NCBI GenBank assembly: GCA_039881145.1
Contig: JAYKKI010000029.1
Span: 23,186,001-23,250,000, forward strand
DNA from: Druceiella hillmani
Lineage: Eukaryota > Arthropoda > Insecta > Lepidoptera > Hepialidae
Length of the DNA stretch: 64,000 nucleotides
Direction: 5' to 3'
In this document: positions 23,001 to 34,348 of the stretch, one piece after another
Layout: each line of letters opens with the position of its first letter
Numbering within the stretch: position 1 is the first letter of the stretch
Made by a program: the position numbers and the translations under genes
Notes under the pieces: generated by a model
Told to the model about the DNA's origin: nothing
The model's database searches: none
Seen by the model: the letters and a program-made list of their open reading frames with translations, nothing else

Positions 23001-23940
23001 GCATACTCTAGAATTCATATTCATAATTTTTTCTAAAATATTTTAACTTTACGAAAGTGTTAAGTATCCAAAAAATTTCTAGATTCCAGCTATACCAAGA
23101 AATAAAAGGAAATAAGATTTACATTAATATAAATTAAAGTCTCCACAAATATAGACTTCTCATTACTGCATACTAAATCACTGACATTGCTACGTCCAAG
23201 CAATTTATAGAACCACATGCAGTCATAACGGAACAAAACCTTTTTCGAACGGTGTTTTTCGAAAAGTTTCTTCGCAATAAATACTCATTGAGCAAAAAAA
23301 GAAGTCATCACCAAAATTAATAACTCCGATTAAGCGGTCTACACCGAAAGCAATAAAGCAAACGACATCCTCTTTATTTTAGCAGAAATCCTTCAAGGTG
23401 AACTCCATTGAAGCATTAAAATAATAGCGACAAAAAAACAAGAGGCATGAACCGCTCCTCCGTTATTTCTGACAAATTTTAACGTTGTTAACGATATTGT
23501 CATTAAATGAGAAATTTAGTGGATACATTATAATATAAAGCTTGTCTCGGGTATCAACTGAGTGACCTCTTGTGTCAGTTTGTTTACGTTTGGATGTTTA
23601 AAAGACTAATTTGTAACCAATACTATTGCTCGGCTCCGCTAGGTCATTGATTATATTGAAATAATCAAGCCAATAGCAGTACATGTGTTTAAGCAACACT
23701 ATATTTTTTGGCGTGAAGTTTGATATATTAATTACGTAATTACTGTATCATTATCTACAAATTAATAAATATTACTACGACAAAATTCAATTATATTGCA
23801 CAATTGTCAAACATATAAACGACAGCAACCAAACGAACTGTGACACAAATCTGATCTATAATTTAAACTAATATAAATTTTTAATTTAGGTACTCTTAAA
23901 ATTTATATTTATAATAGTATATGATCATGAGCGACATTAG
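20050..23940. other. AT-rich spacer; one long pyrimidine-rich patch
   Basis: 20180-20460 is a degenerate 'acatttt/cattttac' patch of simple character. Frames at 20554-20799 (-) and 22002-22193 (+) are not recognised. A plus frame from 21939 to 22214 is open except for one TAA near 22060, without motifs. A short GC-rich blip with 'gacccggccagccgtgccgg' lies at 21287. No gene can be supported. Confidence 0.4.
20442..20473. repeat. 15-bp inverted repeat, 2-base loop
   Basis: 'tcatattacatttta' / 'taaaatttaatatga' with one mismatch and loop 'tg'. Confidence 0.8.
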
Positions 23941-23947
23941 TATTGCG

Positions 23948-23958
23948 TATATATACAA

Positions 23959-24028
<70 letters not shown>

Positions 24029-24033
24029 ATGTA
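23948..24033. repeat. (TA)n microsatellite with short (TG) end
   Basis: Nearly continuous TA from about 23948 to 24018, ending in 'gtgtgtgtatg'. Confidence 0.95.
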
Positions 24034-24370
24034 AATATACAGCAATGAATAAAACAATAAATTTTACTCATTGAGTAATAATCATCATTAATAATTGAAT
24101 TGTATGACTGGCGATAATCAATTTCAATAGGATTCTATTATTGCGATAAGACGAAAATGTGTCAAATGAATATATGAAAGATTGCAACCTGTAAAGTGTT
24201 TCGTATAGATCAACAACTAGCAGGTTGTTATGAAATTATGGTTCGATTTTACAACTCGATACAGATTTAATTCAACACGATAGTAATTTGATAGGACGAT
24301 CTCTTAATGATAATACATACTTATTCCTACGGTTTACAAGAAATGAGTAGCGTAAGTAATTTATTCGTAA

Positions 24371-24434
<64 letters not shown>
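24371..24434. repeat. (TA)n microsatellite
   Basis: About 64 bp of uninterrupted AT dinucleotides. Confidence 0.95.
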
Positions 24435-24436
<2 letters not shown>

Positions 24437-24572
24437 CCACGCTATTCTATAGCTAATAATTATATTTACACTATGATATCTTTATAGACAATATAAAACT
24501 TTATTTTATTTTTTGATCGGTCTATTATTTAATGTCTAATCCCGTATTCCGCTGTTATACTTATACACTCAA

Positions 24573-24626
24573 TTCATAGCGTTGTATATTTTCAAATTAT
24601 TATGTTTGAAGATACAATGCTATGAA
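24573..24626. repeat. Imperfect hairpin
   Basis: 'ttcatagcgttgtatattt' (24573) pairs with 'gatacaatgctatgaa' (ending 24626), with a few mismatches and an 8-base loop. Confidence 0.6.
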
Positions 24627-25013
24627 CTAAACATAAAGTTACTATTGTAATTGTTAATTTTCCACACCACCATATTAAAAAATACTAGATGTCACGTCTT
24701 GTAGTTTTCATTAATGCATATATAGTGATCTCAGAAATGAGGCCCTCCCTAGTCCATCCATATTTTCTCTTTATCTCTCCTGTCTCATTACGCTCATATC
24801 ATCCTTTATGCTTTTCACGCTCCTGGTAACACTTGACATTTAACTTTTGTCTACTTATTGCTAAAAATATAATATTTTTCTATGTTTCGCTGGGAAATAT
24901 TCTATTTATGGTAATAAATACACCAATGTGTACGTTAAAGTTAATAAATGAACTAAATTACAGTTTGACATATTGTGAATCTACTCCTAAGGTGTACCTT
25001 ATTTTATTACGTA

Positions 25014-25018
<5 letters not shown>

Positions 25019-25087
<69 letters not shown>
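25019..25087. repeat. (TA)n microsatellite
   Basis: About 68 bp of TA. The overlapping frames on both strands (24833-25132 and 25019-25222) are artefacts of this tract plus flanks. Confidence 0.95.
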
Positions 25088-25093
<6 letters not shown>

Positions 25094-26495
25094 CTCCGCA
25101 AGAAGTGTCCATATGAATGTTATATGCACTAACTCTCCTATATATGTATGTGTATTTCTAGAAATATAAATGTCCGTAGGTGTAAACAGGATGTGTTCGT
25201 GACGCATACAGGAAAACAGCACAAATCATTAAGTAATTTTGGATAAGATAATTACTTCTATGTTTTTTTTCTGTTTCGAGCTCTATTATTATTAATAAAT
25301 AAAAATTTTATTTTTTTTCGTGCATACGGTACCCAAGTTAGTGTCTTGAGATAAGGATACTTATAATGAAACATTACGTAAGCGGGTAGAGAATTTATCG
25401 CAGTCTCAGTATACTAAACTCGCTGAATAAAATATTCTAATTCAAATACGTAAATTTGTAGACAACCTCTATCAGGTTTATAATAAAAACGACAAAATAG
25501 TGTACATGACACAAAATATATTTATTTCAATACTAATTAACGGGAAACATAACGGCATAGAATTATATTATGTCAATATTGGACATATTGATTTAAACCC
25601 GACAAATGCTTAGGCAAGAGCAACGTGAAATTTGAAAGAAAATTAGGTAATTTTTTGAAGAATTAAGAATATTGCAGTTCCATTTTCCATTTTTTTAAAA
25701 TAATTTGTGACACTTTGAACCCCAGTTGGTATTTACACGTATAAAAAATATCCGTACGTTGAGTAAAATTTGGTATATAATAACGATAATATTGTAATTT
25801 TATATGAAAGAAATTATTTTCTATTAATTATATACATTACTATTAATTTATAATTCCAAACCAAATGCTGAATAAATAGAGACTATCCTTAGCAACTAAA
25901 CGGTTTATTCGTCTCTCAACTTAATATTGAATAATCTTATTGTATTCGACAATACTAAAATCAAAAAACGCATAAAATTGTTGAAAATGAAAATGAATGT
26001 ACGTTACTCAACACATTAGTACGTTGTTGTAACTAATAGACTAAATTCACCATCTCATAACTTGAAAAAGGACGTTCTTATCAGCGATTTTATTAATTTA
26101 GTGCCTCGACGAGAATTTGCTTCATGCGACACGTCATTTACTGCATCACACAGTTTCCACTAAAGATGATTGTTTTAACAGATATCTTCAGCAACTTATA
26201 AAGATTATCCATAGCTCTCTTGTTTTTATTACATTTGAGAAGTTAACTTCGTTTTATAATATTTTCCTGAGTTTTCAATTTTTTTTCTCTACATTATAAA
26301 AACCAACTTCATAAATTATTGTTTTCATTTCTAATTACATTTTATCCATTTATTGATCACTGTGGGCAGATATAATTGTCTATATGTATTTTTATATTAT
26401 ATATGTTATATAATTGTCTACTTGCATCTATCTGTATTTAAAATTTATTCAGCTGATCTTTCAAATTTGGCATTATTTCTTGTTCTTTCTCACAG

Positions 26496-26522
26496 TTACA
26501 TCGTACTTAGCGAATCGTGGAG
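26496..26522 (+). CDS. Candidate 27-nt micro-exon
   Basis: A textbook acceptor, 'tgttctttctcacag' ending at 26495, is followed after 27 nt by a textbook donor, GTGAGT at 26523. Two frames are open: TSYLANRG (starting with two bases of a split codon) and YIVLSESW. The first begins with two and ends with one split-codon bases, so it would join in frame to the candidate exon at 10531-10638 (junction ...YYYG-V-TSYLANRG). Micro-exons of this size occur in insect ion-channel, adhesion and cytoskeletal genes. The gene is unrecognised. A 27-nt match to splice consensus can arise by chance in 64 kb, so this is only a candidate. Confidence 0.35.
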
Positions 26523-27339
26523 GTGAGTACTAATCGCCCAAAAAATTAATATTTGATTCTTCAGTGACGAAATGAGTTAATTTGAACAGTTTGACACTTT
26601 GAACAAAATTATTTATTTTCAACGGTAGATATTATATGAATTTTAATAATCCTTTCACATGAAAGTGAGGTATTAAAATTTTTTTACCAAGATTTATAGT
26701 ATTAAAGAATATTTTTTTTTACTTCCTTATTATAATAATTTTTAAAAATGATTTACAATATCTTTACCGTTTCTGAAACGTAAAAATTGTCACGTCAATG
26801 TGTCTTTTACTTTTATCACATTCATGAACTAAATCATTCTAATTCGAGGAACGTTATATACTATAGAAATTGACAGAAGATGATCTGTATTCAGTAGTCT
26901 TCAAGAGCGTTTTTTTGGACAAATGGGGTAATGATTGTTGCACCAAAAAAGAGTGGTAATTTCTCTTCCCATGAATCGATTTTTGAATGGATTGGTTCAG
27001 AATTATTCTCAGTGCCAAAGTTTGGTTATCAATGAGAATAATTAGATAAATTGAACAGATTCTTACAGGAAAATATTATAAGTGGTCATAAAATAATCAC
27101 ATCAGAATATACCGGTTATATTTTGCATATCTATTTCACCTGTTTCTGATTCACCTTCACCCCAAGTTATATTTTCGCCTTAATTTTTTATATAAAATTA
27201 CATTTGACATACATAATTAATTTGAATATAAAGAGTTAAATTTACGTCCCGGGTTTATAATTTAGAGTTAAATAACAGTAATTATATTTGAACAATGCAT
27301 AAATTTCCATATAAATACCGCAAGTTGCGATTCCATAGC

Positions 27340-27520
27340 GAGACGTACTCGTATATGTATGACCATGGACGTGCGCGCATATTTATTTTTACGCGTACGT
27401 GGGTGCGTGCGCGTTTTATGTGTAGGCGGGCACTTGCGCCTGTTTGTTCGTTTGCGCGCACGTTTTGTATGTGTGCAAGTGCGCAAGTAAACGCGTGTGT
27501 GATGTGGACGTGTTACATAC
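27340..27520. repeat. Degenerate alternating purine-pyrimidine (TG/CG) tract
   Basis: A GC-rich island dominated by 'gtgcgcgcatat', 'acgcgtacgtgggtgcgtgc', 'tttgcgcgcacg' and 'aaacgcgtgtgtg'. The alternation of R and Y is the sequence class that can adopt Z-DNA. Long frames on both strands here (27268-27486, 27295-27579) come from this composition. Confidence 0.7.
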
Positions 27521-28052
27521 TTGATAAATTAATTGTCTCAAAATTCAAAGCAAATTCTCGGATTTTTCGGTCCTTTTAAGTCAACTATATTTTAGAATCT
27601 TTACAAGGGACACTGTTCATGACATATTCGCACAGACCTTTCGCAATCGCTTTGTAATACTTAATGAAAGTTACATTCTAGATATATAAGGCTTAATTCT
27701 ATTAAAAATATACACCAGGAAAAATAAAAATGTGATAAAAACTCGTCAGAATCCGTCGAATAAATCTTCAGGATTTTATGATATGTAAAAATAATAAACA
27801 AAGAGAAGACAACAAATATTTTTTTTAAATCTTACAATCATTTTTAACTACATTCTCTCAACTGTCGAATCCTATATTTTATGATACGGAGGTATTGAAA
27901 ATCATTTATGAAATAAAACTAAATAGATACGAAACGACTAAATATAACATTTGGTATCTCGTCCCAGCGTGGATACTATTCGCTGTAAAAAATCTATAAA
28001 AGTTTAAGCAAAACAAAAACCTGCATGGATACTGATCGATTTTACATAACGG

Positions 28053-28428
28053 TTTATGAGTGATATATAATGCCGATTAAAATTATAATAACTACTTTAA
28101 GATCAACGTTTATGTAATCCAATATAAATATACATTTTTAATACAATATAAATATACATTTTTATTATTTCTCGTCTTCGTCATCTCGTAAGATCGCTGG
28201 TAAGAAAAAAGGATGACGATACTGCTACTTACGAGAACATTTTATGAGTGATATATAATGCCGATTAAAATTATAATAACTACTTTAAGATCAACGTTTA
28301 TGTAATCCAATATAAATATACATTTTTAATACAATATAAATATACATTTTTATTATTTCTCGTCTTCGTCATCTCGTAAGATCGCTGGTAAGAAAAAAGG
28401 ATGACGATACTGCTACTTACGAGAACAT
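28053..28428. repeat. Exact 188-bp tandem duplication
   Basis: 28053-28240 is repeated as 28241-28428 with no difference that I can find by eye; the unit starts 'tttatgagtgatatataatg'. Each unit carries an inner pair 'tctcgtaag' / 'cttacgaga'. Both junctions fall at 'acattttatg'. The absence of divergence implies a recent event or an assembly artefact. Confidence 0.93.
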
Positions 28429-28439
28429 TTTATGTACAT

Positions 28440-29226
28440 GAAATATATGTATAAAGATTCTCGAAACTTCTAAAAAGTTTGCTGTAGGATATAAATAGGC
28501 CAAAGTGCAGTCAGTTGACAACAGTGAGCGTTGAAGCTTTAAGTGAATTACATAAAAGATAATGGATTTAAATCGAGATCAAATACGGATTCTATTACTT
28601 TATGAATTTCGTCTGGGTCACGATGCAAAGACTGTCACAAATAATATATGTCATGGGATGGACGAGTCCACGGTGTCTTACACGACGGCAAAGATTTGGT
28701 TCAGAAAGTTCAGGAATAAGGAATACAATCTTGAGGACTAACCCCGTAGCGGATGTCTTCTGGAATTAGACGTTTAACTGAGGAGGATCCTCGACTGACA
28801 ACTCGTCAACTGGCAAATGAGCTATACTGCAGTCATGGCACATGATAAACTGGTAATATGGTACATGATAATGCCAGACCACATGTTGCAAAACGTACTC
28901 GTGATAAATTAGAGGAGCTCGGCTGGATTCTACTCACTCATCTACCATATTCGCCGAATATTGCGCCCTCTGATTACCATTTATTCAGTAACCATATCTA
29001 AGTAACCATTTACGTGAAAAAAATCGACGTTTAAGAAAACCCTGAAACGACCTCGCACAGTTTTTTGAATCAAACTCACCGGGATTTTGCAAGAAAGGCA
29101 TATTATCTCTGCCAAATAGATGGCAACAAATGTGCATACTTAAATTAAATTTAGTATAATATGTAATTTTTTTAATAAAAATTGTCGACACTAACTTGGG
29201 GTTAAAAACTTATTAGCCAACCCAAT
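28440..29226 (+). mobile_element. Internally deleted mariner element, right end kept
   Basis: A mariner transposase remnant starts at ATG 28562. The right end reads 'gttaaaaacttattagccaa' then 'cccaata' to about 29226, of the mariner type (complement: 'ttgggttggctaataag'). No matching left inverted repeat is found upstream of 28560, where the exact 188-bp duplication lies instead. The central part of the gene is missing, so the element is non-autonomous. Many TA-flanked mariners of this type occur in insect genomes. Confidence 0.8.
28562..29110 (+). pseudogene. Mariner transposase remnant
   Basis: The start MDLNRDQIRILLLYEFRLGH is the N-terminal helix-turn-helix region of mariner transposases. 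It is followed by STVSYTTAKIWFRKFRNKEY and NLED, with a TAA at 28739 where relatives read EDxPRSG; the PRSG of that motif follows the stop. RLTEEDPRLTTRQLANELYC comes next, at about 28775-28835. The frame then jumps to HDNARPHVAKRTRDKLEELG (about 28868-28925), which holds the second catalytic Asp, and on to LPYSPNIAPSDYHLFS with the third. The first catalytic Asp and its surroundings are deleted. The downstream RWQQ-like tail near 29120 is in shifted frames. The enzyme would normally cut and paste the element at TA; this copy cannot. Confidence 0.85.
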
Positions 29227-29937
29227 AGCCAACCAATCGCATCGCTTTACGAACAGTTTTTAGGTGTCGGGTAGACTTGCTACTTTTTTAAAATATAAAA
29301 AGTTACGCGTTCGAAGACAAACTTCTTTATTGACGTGAAACTTCTTTGAGCGCGATGAGAGTAACATTTTCGAGATAGCGACGGTTTTCGTGCAACATTT
29401 TGTAGCGTTTTTGAAATGTTTAGATGTAACGTCTCACTGTAAAGAATCTATCACAAGAAGGAGGGAAATAGGTACTCAGCCAACAACCGAGAGAGATCGA
29501 TACGATAGAATAAGACAAGAAGTATAAACATGCGTGAAAACAAACAAAAATGGCGCTCAAAAATATTGCTATGAGCTGATCTGTACCTCACGTAGTAACA
29601 ACTGTGGGTCAAAAGTAAACTGTAAAATCAATTTATTTATCTATTTATGATTGATTTATAACTAATTGTACGTGTACTTAATCGATTACAAGATTAACAA
29701 CATCTGTACTTAATTTATTTATAAATCCGCAATAAACCCGTACATATAGATATCGTAAATGTAATTTTCAACAGGAGCAATACATCCCGATTAGCTTCAG
29801 CCGCATTTAGTCGTGTTGTGATACTGGCGTCGCGGATATTTTTTTCTTTGTTTAATGGCTTACATAATATTACAGGCTTATTGAATTGATAATTATACAT
29901 GTAAGTTTACGTGTGTTCTTATGTTATATATTTAAAC

Positions 29938-30028
29938 ACACACACGTACGGATGCGCACGCGCGTACGCATGTGCGTGCTCAGGCCCACGCAAGCACGCA
30001 CAACATTCTCTCTCTCTTTCTCTCTTGA
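29938..30028. repeat. (CA/CG)-rich alternating tract followed by (TC)n
   Basis: 'acacacacacgtacggatgc' leads into 'gcacgcgcgtacgcatgtgc' and ends in a TC run ('ctctctctctttctctctt', about 30006-30026). Confidence 0.8.
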
Positions 30029-30029
30029 C

Positions 30030-30860
30030 CGTTTTACCCCTGAGTGTATAAATCGATCGGTTTAGATCGCAAAAGAAGCTTCACTTTTGCTGAGTTGCAC
30101 GCAATTAATTTTTTTAACATAATTTTAACTAATTTTCTACATACGTCAAATTCTGAAATTAAATTAACCTAACATCTCTTCTATACCTTTACATTCATAC
30201 GTTTTTTTATGGACTTACGACTTTTATTGCACGCTCTTGTTGACAAGCGAAGGGCGCGTACCATTTGCCGTTTGCACTCGGTCCTTTAAAATTTTAATTG
30301 TCAGTTAAATCTGATACGAATGCAGTCGAAGTCGTTTTATTTGCTACGTGCATTATATTTAATGATAAAAAAAGTAAAAATGAGAAATAAAGACAGCGTT
30401 ATTATAGTGTGTATATTGTGATGTAATGAATATAAGTGGTTTATAAGCAAGTCATGCACTCATACTTTTCATCAAAACCTGAACCGTGGTTCTTAGATTC
30501 TCTCCTGATGGCTTGATACTTGTTTGGGTACTGTAATCTATAAGTATCGTAAAAATTATCTTCTTTCCCATATGACTGAAACGAAAAAAAAGTCTAATTA
30601 ATTCAATCCATCGCATCTACGTTAAAACGGGTCCATAGTTCTTCACTTGTTCAATGACGGAGATAATAATCTATCTTACCTCCGTGTGTCCATCACAGTT
30701 TGCGGCATGCAGTAGCCCTTCTACTAGACGTATTGAACGCATGCGTTACGGCGCTCGCCTCTGACGTACGAAAAAGTGCATAAATTAAACATTGATTTTG
30801 TAATTATATCCACAAGAAATTATGAAATGATTTTATGATCACTGAAATAATAAATAGACT
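30030..30860. other. Spacer with GC-richer patches, no gene assigned
   Basis: 30230-30330 and 30690-30780 are less AT-rich and contain 'cgcatgcgttacggcgctcg' near 30739. I see no frame or splice signals to call an exon. Confidence 0.4.
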
Positions 30861-30868
30861 AATTGGCC

Positions 30869-31120
30869 CGAATGGTAATGTAACGAATAACTCGCGAGCC
30901 ATCGAATGGTAATGTAACGAATAACTCGCGAGCCATCGAATGGTAATGTAACGAATAACTCGCGAGCCATCGAATGGTAATGTAACGAATAACTCGCGAG
31001 CCATCGAATGGTAATGTAACGAATAACTCGCGAGCTATCGAATGGTAATGTAACGAATAACTCGCGAGCCATCGAATGGTAATGTAACGAATAACTCGCG
31101 AGCCATCGAATGGTAATGTA
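30869..31120. repeat. 34-bp minisatellite, seven full units
   Basis: Units begin 'cgaatggtaatgtaacgaat' at 30869, 30903, 30937, 30971, 31005, 31039 and 31073, with a partial eighth at 31107. The period is exactly 34 bp. Every full unit contains the perfect palindrome CTCGCGAG. One unit differs (gagctatc for gagccatc near 31034); the rest look identical. Because 34 is not a multiple of three, three minus-strand frames are simultaneously open with the same repeating peptide (SLHYHSMARELFVTLPFDGS). These overlapping frames are shadows, not proteins. Confidence 0.95.
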
Positions 31121-31497
31121 TTGTGAAAATAAGTAAACGAAAGGTATTTTATTTTGAAAAGTAATAATAAAAGACTCATTATAAAAAAAAATTATTATCG
31201 TGTACAAATGTTTTATTGTAAAGTATTAAAAGAACACCTTTGAGAACGACGAGTAATATATGGAGAATTGAAAAATTAATTTTGAATAATTTATTTATTT
31301 TAATTTTTACCATTAGCGGTGAAGGTAATCTTAAAAATGATAGCTCAATCATTGGTTTGATGAAAGATTAAAGGAGATATGGAGTACTGACAAAAAACAC
31401 CTTTGAGAAATAATATGTAAGAAATAAATATTGTTGATTTAAAATTTACAAGTGTATCACATTTACCGCACGTAAAACATAGTTATACGTATTTTTG

Positions 31498-31575
31498 TGC
31501 TGTGAACGTTTATGCTACGAATACTTGTACCATGAATATTAATGCTGCGAATTTTAGTGCTAAGAATTTTAGTGC
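31498..31575. repeat. 15-bp degenerate tandem repeat, five units
   Basis: Units starting 'tgctgtgaacgttta', 'tgctacgaatacttg', 'taccatgaatattaa', 'tgctgcgaattttag' and 'tgctaagaattttag' at 31498, 31513, 31528, 31543 and 31558. The period is a multiple of three; minus-strand translation gives an ALKFLALKFAALIF-like hydrophobic repeat, but the frame is short and stops. Confidence 0.8.
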
Positions 31576-31579
31576 AACT

Positions 31580-33060
31580 TACGAGTTTTCGAAAAATACG
31601 TAGCACTTTTATTTTTAGTTTAATTCAAAGCCACACATTTATATTTTTATAGCCATTTATTTACATACGATAAGCTGAAATACTATACGAAAGCCAATAA
31701 CCAGGCACAACTTGTATAAGAAAGAAGCAAGAGCAAAATGTAATAAATACGTGTATCTGGATAATTGATAGATTCGTTACGAAATCTGGGAGTTGAAAAG
31801 TTCAATATGGGACAAATAACATTAAAAATCTCACGATGGAATTTTCGATTTCTAGCTTTTTATCGCATAATATAAAGTTATTAATAAAAAAGTTATTAAT
31901 AAATTTACTTAAGTAGGGAATGCCTTCTAAAGTTTTGGCACAGTGCATTCCATATAGAACTTTCCATTTCCTGACTTCCTACTGAATTACCTATTTCATA
32001 CATCGATATAAAGGAACATCCCTCGTTTCACAACTATCAAACGGCCTCTAATTCTACGTAACAAGTACAATTTTCTCTTAATATAAAACAGATAATCTAC
32101 TAATTTCGTATTAAAAATAAAAAAGAATCAAAAACAAATTGGAATAAACAAGTAATTATTTTTATTTTTCAGTTAATTATTTGAGTGCAATACGCACTCA
32201 AATAACAGCAATTTTTTTATACAGAAATGTTATTCTTAAATAATTATAATAATGATTAATATTTCATGACAAAATACAATAACAATCGCCATCTCTATTA
32301 TTACTTACTAACTAGTTTATAATAACGCCAGTAGACCTATTCTTTGAAAAGCATCTACGCAAAAATGTAATATTTAAAAAAGTTTTATTGTTTATCTTGA
32401 ACTAGGTCATTAGAGGGCATAGCTCGTCCATGCATCGCACAGTTCTGATTCTGCAATTAATTCTTGAATACGATAGCAAATACCGCAGTAATTACAACAT
32501 TGTGGCCATCATTTGTTTCAAATAGAAGTCTTACATAATGAAACAAGCTTATTTACTCGAACGGTGCATTGATGTTGAGATCTCGTGAGATAAAGTATCG
32601 GGTCCGGGCCTAACCGGAAGTAGACGTTTAACCATTCAAAATCAAGAGGAAGTTGAGAAGTTTTGCGTTCCCACTCTGCGTTCATTCTTTGCTATTGGAG
32701 TATTTGAAGATCAATTTGACGAAATTTTTTCAACCAACTATTTTAAAAAATCTCACTTCAGTGTATATTATTTACTGCTTTCCCGAATATCATGGAAATG
32801 TACACATTGGTAAATGATACGCCCCGATTCCTTAAATAGCCTCACAAATTTAAAATAGCCGCACCGAACTGAAAATAGAATAAATGTTTTTTAATTTACC
32901 AGAATTCCTGATTTCTCCTGCTAATACCTTAAGCAGAACATGAAATTCACCGATTTTATAAATTTTGCCGATAAATTTTTAAATTCGCATAATAATTAAT
33001 ATTGTAGTTGAGATGTAAATGCGATGGCTGCGTAGGCTTTAACGTCTACTTATGATTTAT
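31580..33060. other. AT-rich spacer; nothing recognised
   Basis: No supported coding segment. A mildly GC-richer patch at 32590-32690 lacks frame or splice framing. Confidence 0.45.
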
Positions 33061-33063
33061 TAA

Positions 33064-33262
33064 GATATTGAATATATTTGGCGTTAATTTTGTAGAAATG
33101 CATTATTCACAATTAAATTAAACTACGTGATGTAGTATTATTTCTACTTTCTTTAATTTCTTTACCACGACCTAGGTTTCGTTATATTACAACTACAATC
33201 ACTAAGTTTCATTTAATTGTGAATAATGAATTTCTACAAAATTAACGCCAAATATATTAAAT
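33064..33262. mobile_element. Foldback family copy 1 (short form)
   Basis: The arm 'gatattgaatatatttggcg' from 33064 continues with 'ttcacaattaaat' and 'ctacgtgatgtagtattatt'. The right arm returns as 'catttaattgtgaataatga', then 'aaaattaacgccaaatatat'. The centre retains 'ccacgacctaggtttcgtta' and is much shorter than in copies 2 and 3. It has no coding capacity and is probably a MITE-like element. Confidence 0.8.
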
Positions 33263-33963
33263 CAATAAGTTTTATTTTGAAACGGTAATTTTTATATCAT
33301 TTAATAAGAAAAAATTCCGTCATCATTACTATCAGCATATTCAATTTGTTTTAGTATTTTAATAAATATATTCCACTGGTCTAGACTCGTCTCGGCGGTG
33401 AAAGGCGCGGATTATTAATAAGCTCATCGTCGACCTCCAGATGTTTGTTCATCGATATAAACAAAATTCGCATCATTTTATGCAATGACTACTTTTTTAC
33501 TGCCCTCCTAAATATGATGTTACTAAATTTCGTGTAAAATGTCATCAGTAGGGCTATGGTGGCTGATTACGGTACTAATTTTGTTCTTAAATTTTAGGAA
33601 TCCTCGACAGCGCAATTTTGTTTCTTCTCGAGAAGGTGAAAAATTTATAAAGCATTAAAAAATATAAAAACTAGGACGTTCAATATTTAATCATTGTAAT
33701 TAATTGCGACACATTCTCTAATTAAATGAAAGAAAAACTATTTTCTGGTGACTTCATTTTAATCAATTTTCCTAATTTTATAAATAAGGTACAAAATACA
33801 AATAATCATTTATTTTTATATCACCGAGATATCTAGATTAGTTTTAACGAAAATGATTCAGTCTTTTAAATGAATCTTGTTTAGATAAGCTAAATTAATT
33901 AAAATAATGAAAGAAAAATATATATATACATTTCAGATAAATCGAGATCAAATGAGGAGTGAC

Positions 33964-34348
33964 ATTTATGACTAGGATAACGAGCGTAAAGATATTTGCT
34001 TTGAATGGACTCACGCGGAATTCTCAGGGTACACTACGTATGAAATTGTTGCTATGCCGTCGCGTCTATTGATTATACCAAAATTTGACTTACTGTTGAT
34101 CACAATTAATATGATGCAGTTAGAAGAAGAAATTAAGTTTCATTTGTGACCATTGTAACAAAGAAACCAAATAATTTTATGCACCTCAATTATTTCTGGG
34201 TGACCGATATTGCGTGCTTCTAGTTAGCGCAAATTTCATTTTGCAGCTCACTTGCGTATACAAATATAGGTTTAAAAATATTACTTGTAATCGAACGCTT
34301 TCAAAAGTTTAGTTAAACCAGTAAGTACATTAAATCGTCGCTTAGTAC
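33964..34348 (+). repeat. Left arm of a 385-bp inverted duplication
   Basis: Starts 'atttatgactaggataacga' and ends 'cgtcgcttagtac'. Compared base by base with the complement of 36817-37201 it has no indel and 8 substitutions (about 98% identity). Similarity stops abruptly at both edges. No terminal target duplication is visible at the outer edges ('gagtgac' against 'cgtagaa'). After the shared TAG at 33973-33975 a frame of 57 codons is open, starting DNERKDICFEWTHAEFSGYT and ending LEEEIKFHL-stop. Confidence 0.93.

Noticed and set aside
24241..24260. 'ggttcgattttac', possible tRNA T-arm box
   Set aside because: No matching acceptor stem, A box or cloverleaf could be built around it; the same holds for 'ggttcgatttgac' at 49200. 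I found no tRNA or rRNA gene.
24833..25222. ORFs rich in IYIY across TA tracts (also at 7401, 19783, 51485, 53458)
   Set aside because: Dinucleotide microsatellites are open in several frames by composition alone.
28985..29191. 68-codon minus-strand ORF
   Set aside because: Opposite strand of the mariner 3' region; the mariner homology is on plus.
30869..31120. CRISPR-like array (regular repeats)
   Set aside because: The units are directly adjacent with no unique spacers, and the context is eukaryotic.
30804..31207. Three overlapping minus-strand ORFs with a repeating SLHYHSMARELFVTLPFDGS peptide
   Set aside because: They are the three frames of one 34-bp minisatellite; frame-independent openness is a property of the repeat, not of a protein.
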